DNA of 13,096 nucleotides from Methanosarcinales archaeon (GTDB taxonomy: Archaea; Halobacteriota; Methanosarcinia; Methanosarcinales; Methanocomedenaceae). Shown here in pieces: positions 7,083 to 13,096 of the stretch. Location: assembly GCA_013330355.1 (NCBI GenBank), contig DUIM01000118.1:1-13096 (forward strand). Direction: 5' to 3'. The notes beneath the pieces were generated by a model. The model made no database searches. It saw only the letters and a program-made list of their open reading frames with translations, and was not told the origin of the DNA. How positions within the stretch are numbered: the first letter of the stretch is position 1; each line of letters begins with the position of its first letter. The translations under genes and the position numbers were made by a program.

Positions 7083-7112
7083 ACGGTCCAAGGCAGCTAA
7101 TGGCCTCCATCC

Positions 7113-7141
7113 GCTGGTGTATATCAGGTTTAATATCCAGC
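7113..7141. terminator. Bulged hairpin between convergent genes, possible terminator
   Basis: GCTGG (7113-7117) plus ATAT (7121-7124) pair with ATAT (7133-7136) plus CCAGC (7137-7141), leaving a 3-base bulge and an 8-base loop. On the plus strand it is followed by an AT-rich stretch with TTTT at 7171-7174; on the minus strand an oligo-T (complement of 7145-7149) precedes it. The position, between the stops at 7082 and 7173, suits a shared terminator. Archaeal termination depends mainly on oligo-T runs, so the hairpin itself may not matter. Confidence 0.3.
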
Positions 7142-7172
7142 ATGAAAAACTGACTTTACATTTATGGATATT

Positions 7173-10100
7173 TTACTTCTTGTTATGCCTTCGCTTCTCC
7201 ATTGAGTACCCAAAATAAACCAACATAAAGCATGTTGTCAGAATCAGACCTTTCATTATCCATTCAAGCAGCGAGAACTCGCCAATACCCCCACCTCCCC
7301 CACCACCGTCTTTCAGGGTACTCCCTTTCATCAGAATACCTGTGATCTTATCAAATAAACTGACACCATCTCCGTCTCCACTGCCTCCGGCACCGGCTTC
7401 CCCCTCCCCCATCGCCCCCGACTCATTTCCAAAGCCGCTCGCTACGATAGGAACGTTCTTTGTCATTTCGTTATTATCTACATCCAGTTCAACCCAATCC
7501 TGTCCGGAAATTACATCTGCTGCAACCTTTAATTTATAGATTTTTCCCATATGCATTGGCTTCCAGTTGAACTGCAAGGTTATGTTATCCCCGGAATCCA
7601 AAAGGGATATCTTTTGCCCCCCTACCCGTACATTATTGGAGTAAAAGCTCACATTAAAATCAGTAGCATTGCTCCTGCCCTCATTGTTGATGGTAGTGTT
7701 TATAACATATTTATTACCGACAACTGCGGATACGGGGGCGTCGATATCTGTAACGGCAAGGTCGGGTGGGTAGCGAAGGACTAAAAAAGCACCAGATGAC
7801 ATCATACTGTTTCCGCTTATGTACTGCAGTCTGGCTGTGTTATCTTTATGGATAAGATGTTCAGTTACACAACGATGATCTATACCAATTTCGCCAATCC
7901 ATACGTTTCCCCATCCCATATTATTAAAGTAGAGTACATTTTCATCGTTACCGCCGGGAGTAACCGTCCACAGCGTCGCATTCGTCATATCCTGATCTTC
8001 TACTTTGCCCTTAAATGCCGCGGATGTGACCATATCTTCAATACCAAGCGCATTGGCTTCATCGTATATCACATCCCCACCTTCATTGATCCAGTAATTA
8101 GTCAGCACCCCATCATCACTTTCGTATACGACGAAAAGACCGATACCATATATTCCAAACTCCTGTGGATATAAATAATATTTGTCAGATTCATATTTTG
8201 TCTTGAAAGGATATCTATCCACAATCACTGAATTATCCGATTTAATGGCATCTGGTGGTATTTCGTAAGTATATGTTCCCCAGGCAACATCAAAATCGGT
8301 AGCATGGGGATAGTCCAGATATCGTCTGTCTTCGCTTATCGTTCTATCATTGAACTTTAAATTTGCCTCGATGGGAACCGGAACAAACTTACTTTCATTT
8401 ATACTATATGCTTTACCCCATGTCCAGTATAAATAAAGCCTTGCCAGTTTAATATCATCTTCTTTTATATTTTCCGGGATAACACCCTCAAAATTCACTA
8501 CATAATCATTCCATGTTGACCCCACATATGTGCTGTCCCCAATCGAGTATTTGATGCCGCCATAAACCCAATTGGTATCATAAAGGTATAACTTACCACC
8601 TGTGTAATTTGTATGGGAATACACAGTTAGAGGCTCAGAAGTCGAGGCTTTGTTATTATCCTCATTCAACTCCTTTACAACATCTTCAGGATCTACGACT
8701 ATTCTGATCTCATAATCTATGTCTTCTGGCGGCTCTATTTCAGGTGAATCCCATGGAAAATTATATTCTTCGTAAGGTGCAAGACTGATCGTTTCATTAA
8801 TAGTTTTATTATGCTCAAACGCAATCTCGTCTGTTGCGTTTATAGAAATTGTTAAATTAAATTCTCCTGTAGGCAGATTCCCGATATTTTTAATTCCTTT
8901 GATATAACATGTATCACCCATGATAGGCGCATACGGATCTACATATATCCATCTGACAGCGATGTCTGCGCCCATCCTTATCGTCTTATTGTTATTATCC
9001 TCATTGCTCTCGATCACATAATTTTCCGGATCAACATCGATCGTCAGGTTATATGGAGCTTCATATTCAGTCCACGGGATTGTCTCCTTTTCGCGATTAC
9101 CTGCCAAAATGTCACTCACTTTTTTGTCATATGCGTACTCGTATCTATCGATTTCGATATCTTCTACATCTTTGGAATTATAGTATATCCCACATTTTTT
9201 TCCTTCCACCTCCACCCATGTATCCAGATAGTTTCCTGGGTATATGGTATGGATTATATCATAATTCTCATTCCTGATCCAAACTTCTCCTAGATCAAAC
9301 TCCAGTTTCTCGAAGTGGACCCTGACTGCATCCAGTTCATCATCCGATTCATCATCAGGCATTTCACTTTTAGGTGGAAACTTCATACCATTCCAATACT
9401 TCTTCTGAGAATAGCTTGCATCATGCCACAACCTCACTTCCACATTCTCTGCCACTTTGGTCCCTATGTTTCTTATTACCGCTTCATCAGGCGGATTAAA
9501 ATCAACCTTGAGATCAGGACAGTTTGCAACCAGTTCCCGGCTGACCACATTGTTTAATTCATTTGTCTCGAACACTATATTGTCCTGATCAACCACCGCT
9601 GTAATCGTGTAATGGAAAGATTGGTTTCCAATACGCACATTCGGTAAGGTACCGGTGACGCTGGCAGTTTCACCGGGATTCAGGGTTAATGTGGTCTGGT
9701 TGAGTGTTACGGTATGAGCTACCGTATCAATACTAAAGCCCCATATACAGCCTCTTTGTGCAGCACAGAACAGTTTTGTTTTTATTTTTAAAAGATCCCC
9801 TTTTACCCATGCCCATACATCTTCCTCGTTATCCAGGCCGTAAAAATCTTCGGAGAGATTCCCACCCTTGTCACATACATGCAGATATGTCTCATCATCA
9901 TTCATCGTTGAGACATCAGTGGATATTCTGGTAAAATGGACGCCTGTCCAATTTGCTTCTGGATAAGTGGCAATGTCCCATTCAAAAACAGAATTTACCT
10001 GAGAATTAAGATCAGGGTGGAGAGACTCACAAGGACGGTATTCTAATTTCGTAGCATACAGGTCAATCGTAACGGTTGAGGTTATGTTGCCGTAATTTGT

Positions 10101-13096
10101 GACGTTTGCGGTTATATTCACCGCAGTTCCCGGATCCGGCATCTCAGGGCTAAAGGCTATATCAACGACAGCAGGGTCACGGCATGGCTCTATATAGATC
10201 GTTTCATTTGCTTCGTTGTTGGATTCGAGAATCTCGCTGATCTCATCATCAGGATCGATAACCGCGCGTAGAGTATGGTCACCTGCATACGGAGTAAAAT
10301 GTGCAGATGTGTGTGCGGTCTCGTTTGCAGCAAGTTCTACTGTTGTGTTATTTATTATTCTGTACTGGTATTTATCAATCTCGCAGGCAATATATCTATA
10401 ATTACCATAATCAGCTGGTTTTTGGACCTTATAGAAATAGATTTCATCTCTGTCCAGCCAGGGAGAAGTTGAAGTATAACTGCTGAGCGTGCACAACAGT
10501 GTTCTATTCCGATCCCTGATCTCAACAACATCGCGTGGCGATACATCTAGTTCCTTGAATTGTACTCTTATTGCATCTGCCCCCGGATAGCGAATGACCT
10601 GTGCATATCCATCATCAGTCAGTTCAAAACATGGTGATGCATCAATCCATTCGTGTTCATCGATGATATCAACATCAACAGTACCATTTCTGTACTCATT
10701 ATACGGGTCGCTTTCATTTATGCCCATTCTAATGTCAACATTAACAGTCACAGTATTGCCATCCCATACAGTATCATTGACTTCGATCCCGGACCCGTTG
10801 TGGGTCAAGTAAATCCCAGGGATAAAATCCCTGGAGGGTAACACATGCAAGGTGAGATTAGCACAATTATTCTGATCAGGATCACCAGGTACAATATTTT
10901 CCGGATCAGCGAACACTCTTGCCGGATGATTACCTGTTCCAACAGGCTGTCTCATAGAAATATTTATTGATTTACCAGGAACAAGAGAGAGGTTTTCGAA
11001 TTTTGTAATATTTCCTGCATACCAATCAACAGTAAAACCCAACCCATGTACATTGGAATATTTGATGTTTGCTGTGTCTCCCATCACAGGGATCCAGCAC
11101 GACTTATCAGGACGGGCAACTTCCATGCCATTTCCATCATATACGATCAGCCTGCCATTAATATTATATGTATCAGTTATGTAAATACAGATACACTCAG
11201 CACCATCATAGCCCTTATTCATCCATATGTCATAACCATCACCCCTCCAGTTTCGTTCTCTATAGTTCTTTCCTAAATATTCATACTCATAGAATGTATA
11301 CGCAGAGAAATTATCAGCCTGTACAAGTCCCTGGTTTTTAATGGTGGCATTGATCACAACCTTATCGGTGTCGTATAAAGGACTACTGGCGTCGTTGATA
11401 TCTGCACCCTCAGGAGGCAAAACCCGGAATTTGATACCAGTGATTAACAGATCAGCTCCGAGCACCACCACGTTCTTTGATAATGTATTGTTTGAGTCGC
11501 TTGTTTCAAATATACTGTTTTCAGGATCTGCGATCGCAGTAATCGTATAATCGCCTATTGTCGCATTCCATATTGCAATAACGTTTGTTGAATTATCAGG
11601 GTTAAGGTACGGGATAGTCACGTTGGTAATTTCCATGCGTTCACCACGAATGTCGTCACATACAAGAGTCACGTTGAAGTCTTTAGCGGTTGGTTTAATC
11701 CCGATGTTGGTGATAGTGGCATTAATATTTACGATCGTACCATTTGATATGGTGTCATTGATCTCGGTGCCGTTTACCGTTAACTGTAGCTCAGATACAA
11801 TGAGATCTGCGCCCCGCACTAGCAGAAACTCAGTTTTAATGTTGTTTTCTTCATTGAGTTCAAGGACATTATTATCGGAATCGATGATTGCAAGAATTGT
11901 TCTTTCTCCTGCTGTGGGAACGTTCCAGTTTACAGTGACACTTGCAGTACCTTCGGGTAAGAGTGTTCTGTTTATTATATCATCTGTTGTCAGGTAATCA
12001 TCTTTAAGGATTTGAAAATGGCCTCCGTCCCCGGATGTCTCAAGTTCCACAGTAATATTATCTCCAACTACCCATTCCGTCCAGCCACTGAAAGGATCAT
12101 TATCTAACAGTATAAATGATATCAATCTATCTTTGCTATCATACAGGCGTAAATAACCTTCAGGTATCTTGTAATTCAGATATAACCGTATTGCAGTTGC
12201 ATTATTTTTACTAATCGTCTCGCTTATTATCCCACGACCCTTTGGATTAACGTGGTAAAATGGGCTAAGTTCTTCCGGCGCTCTTTCATGGTCATAGATA
12301 ATAAAACTGGCATCGGCAGGCCGATCACCGACATTTGCAATTTCAGCGGTAATATTTACCGTACCACCTTCTAACGGAGTCGGATCGTCACTGGTCAGGT
12401 TTACAATTGTTAAATCAGGTGCTTCAATGTATACCGATTGTATCTTACTGTTGTTCGACTCGTTGATCTCAAGTGTCCGGCTATCCGGGTCAACTGTCGC
12501 ATTGATGGTATAATGTCCTACAATGCTTGCATCCCATTGCATATCCATGCAACGTACGGCATCAACCAGATGGGAGGCAAAATATATCGGGATTTTTTTT
12601 CCATACTTTTCCGCGTGAATGGAAATATTGGTGCTTCCAACTTCTCCGAAGTTTTTAATGATAGCATTTATCTTCGTCTGTTTTGATTCCATATCCTGAA
12701 TAAATGAGAGATTCGTAACCGAAAAATCGCGTGTAGGATTAACCTGAATGGGCCGGGAATTCCTGTTGTTAACTACATTAAGATCGGAATTTTCACAACA
12801 ATCGATCTCAACCCAGATAGTATGGTTTAATGTGGCTTTCCCCTCTTTTTCATTCCAGGTGTCTGCAGTCCAGTTAGCAGTGACTGTAGTTGAGGTATTA
12901 CTATCAAGCTTTGTAACGTTTGTTGAGTGAAACAGGCGGTTCGGATCATCCATGAAGAACTTAACAATAAAATCGCTTGCATTTCCATATCCGATATTTT
13001 CAATGTTAGCTGTTATAGTTTCCAGATTCTCGTCCTGTGTCTCATTATTTGCAGAAATATCGGTCACGGCAAGATCAATATTCAGGGATATATTTT
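7173..13096 (-). CDS. Giant CARDB-repeat surface protein with CUB-like insertions and DUF3344 domain, 5' end missing
   Basis: The frame is still open at the window end, so the start and signal peptide are missing; 1973 whole codons are visible. The GTG at 13067 is internal, because the preceding codons (NISLNIDLA) continue a CARDB strand. About ten CARDB-type repeats (CARDB: cell-adhesion-related beta domain) begin with 'DLxV' and end with a 'DPDN..E.NE.NN' motif. They start near residues 1, 120, 227, 430, 548, 755, 972, 1194, 1377 and 1778. Repeats 3, 5, 6, 7 and 8 are longer because of an inserted 'A(I/V)RVxF...W..WV.GD.I' module, read as CUB-like. Residues about 1495-1777 fit DUF3344, a domain of methanogen surface proteins. 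A Gly-rich hinge (about 1887-1940) precedes a membrane helix (about 1944-1964) and a basic tail, MEKRRHNKK. Inferred role: long membrane-anchored adhesin or sheath protein. N-x-S/T sites are dense. It is convergent to the cohesin genes and lacks cohesin and dockerin. Confidence 0.93.
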   Translation of the reverse strand, partial: NISLNIDLAVTDISANNETQDENLETITANIENIGYGNASDFIVKFFMDDPNRLFHSTNVTKLDSNTSTTVTANWTADTWNEKEGKATLNHTIWVEIDCCENSDLNVVNNRNSRPIQVNPTRDFSVTNLSFIQDMESKQTKINAIIKNFGEVGSTNISIHAEKYGKKIPIYFASHLVDAVRCMDMQWDASIVGHYTINATVDPDSRTLEINESNNSKIQSVYIEAPDLTIVNLTSDDPTPLEGGTVNITAEIANVGDRPADASFIIYDHERAPEELSPFYHVNPKGRGIISETISKNNATAIRLYLNYKIPEGYLRLYDSKDRLISFILLDNDPFSGWTEWVVGDNITVELETSGDGGHFQILKDDYLTTDDIINRTLLPEGTASVTVNWNVPTAGERTILAIIDSDNNVLELNEENNIKTEFLLVRGADLIVSELQLTVNGTEINDTISNGTIVNINATITNIGIKPTAKDFNVTLVCDDIRGERMEITNVTIPYLNPDNSTNVIAIWNATIGDYTITAIADPENSIFETSDSNNTLSKNVVVLGADLLITGIKFRVLPPEGADINDASSPLYDTDKVVINATIKNQGLVQADNFSAYTFYEYEYLGKNYRERNWRGDGYDIWMNKGYDGAECICIYITDTYNINGRLIVYDGNGMEVARPDKSCWIPVMGDTANIKYSNVHGLGFTVDWYAGNITKFENLSLVPGKSINISMRQPVGTGNHPARVFADPENIVPGDPDQNNCANLTLHVLPSRDFIPGIYLTHNGSGIEVNDTVWDGNTVTVNVDIRMGINESDPYNEYRNGTVDVDIIDEHEWIDASPCFELTDDGYAQVIRYPGADAIRVQFKELDVSPRDVVEIRDRNRTLLCTLSSYTSTSPWLDRDEIYFYKVQKPADYGNYRYIACEIDKYQYRIINNTTVELAANETAHTSAHFTPYAGDHTLRAVIDPDDEISEILESNNEANETIYIEPCRDPAVVDIAFSPEMPDPGTAVNITANVTNYGNITSTVTIDLYATKLEYRPCESLHPDLNSQVNSVFEWDIATYPEANWTGVHFTRISTDVSTMNDDETYLHVCDKGGNLSEDFYGLDNEEDVWAWVKGDLLKIKTKLFCAAQRGCIWGFSIDTVAHTVTLNQTTLTLNPGETASVTGTLPNVRIGNQSFHYTITAVVDQDNIVFETNELNNVVSRELVANCPDLKVDFNPPDEAVIRNIGTKVAENVEVRLWHDASYSQKKYWNGMKFPPKSEMPDDESDDELDAVRVHFEKLEFDLGEVWIRNENYDIIHTIYPGNYLDTWVEVEGKKCGIYYNSKDVEDIEIDRYEYAYDKKVSDILAGNREKETIPWTEYEAPYNLTIDVDPENYVIESNEDNNNKTIRMGADIAVRWIYVDPYAPIMGDTCYIKGIKNIGNLPTGEFNLTISINATDEIAFEHNKTINETISLAPYEEYNFPWDSPEIEPPEDIDYEIRIVVDPEDVVKELNEDNNKASTSEPLTVYSHTNYTGGKLYLYDTNWVYGGIKYSIGDSTYVGSTWNDYVVNFEGVIPENIKEDDIKLARLYLYWTWGKAYSINESKFVPVPIEANLKFNDRTISEDRRYLDYPHATDFDVAWGTYTYEIPPDAIKSDNSVIVDRYPFKTKYESDKYYLYPQEFGIYGIGLFVVYESDDGVLTNYWINEGGDVIYDEANALGIEDMVTSAAFKGKVEDQDMTNATLWTVTPGGNDENVLYFNNMGWGNVWIGEIGIDHRCVTEHLIHKDNTARLQYISGNSMMSSGAFLVLRYPPDLAVTDIDAPVSAVVGNKYVINTTINNEGRSNATDFNVSFYSNNVRVGGQKISLLDSGDNITLQFNWKPMHMGKIYKLKVAADVISGQDWVELDVDNNEMTKNVPIVASGFGNESGAMGEGEAGAGGSGDGDGVSLFDKITGILMKGSTLKDGGGGGGGIGEFSLLEWIMKGLILTTCFMLVYFGYSMEKRRHNKK

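Noticed and set aside
7280..7315. C-rich run that could signal a frameshift or phase-variable tract
   Set aside because: It is simply a Gly-codon run of mixed triplets in frame. The protein on both sides continues sensibly to the membrane helix, so no frameshift is indicated.
11623..11997. 124-codon plus-strand frame with Ser/Val-rich hydrophobic product
   Set aside because: It is antisense to the CARDB repeats. Asn/Asp/Thr-rich coding sequence gives long open frames on the opposite strand; no start signal or family match is apparent.
13065..13067. GTG as the start codon of the giant minus-strand gene
   Set aside because: The frame continues to the window edge and the nine preceding residues look like the start of a CARDB strand. 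No signal peptide follows the GTG.

Overview
The window looks archaeal, most likely from a methanogen or a methane-/alkane-oxidising relative (Methanosarcinia, Syntrophoarchaeia or an ANME group). This is inferred from gene content: cohesin and dockerin modules, PKD, CARDB and DUF3344 domains, PGF-CTERM-type C-terminal anchors (substrates of archaeosortase A), Asn-rich ectodomains full of N-x-S/T sequons, and GGAG-type ribosome binding sites. No RNA or housekeeping gene is present to fix the lineage.

Layout. Bases 1-7082 hold six closely spaced plus-strand genes, all apparently for exported surface proteins. (1) A gene cut by the window start: Ig-like repeats, cohesin, PKD, dockerin. (2) A 670-residue protein: cohesin A, carboxypeptidase-regulatory-like domain, fibronectin-like domain, cohesin B, a further beta domain, dockerin. 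(3) A 400-residue protein: cohesin B, fibronectin-like domain, PKD, dockerin. (4) A 216-residue protein: one cohesin plus a PGF anchor. (5) A 256-residue protein: one cohesin, a long Thr-rich stalk and a variant anchor. (6) A 204-residue protein: one domain related to the middle of protein 2, plus a PGF anchor. Gaps are 10 to 82 bases, so the set could be one or two operons.

A 90-base convergent gap with a weak hairpin separates these from one giant minus-strand gene (7173 to the window end, cut at its 5' end, 1973 visible residues). It has ten CARDB-type repeats, five of them carrying an inserted CUB-like module, a DUF3344 domain, a Gly-rich hinge and a C-terminal membrane helix.

How it may work (inference). 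Proteins 1-3 carry both cohesin and dockerin, so they could link into chains. Proteins 4 and 5 carry a cohesin but no dockerin and are anchored to the membrane, so they could tie such chains to the cell. No catalytic domain is visible in any of the seven genes, which argues for a structural surface matrix or adhesion scaffold rather than a degradative cellulosome. The giant CARDB protein would be a second, independently anchored filament-like adhesin.

No gene-free stretch exceeds 100 bases. I saw no tRNA, rRNA, CRISPR array, insertion sequence or origin.
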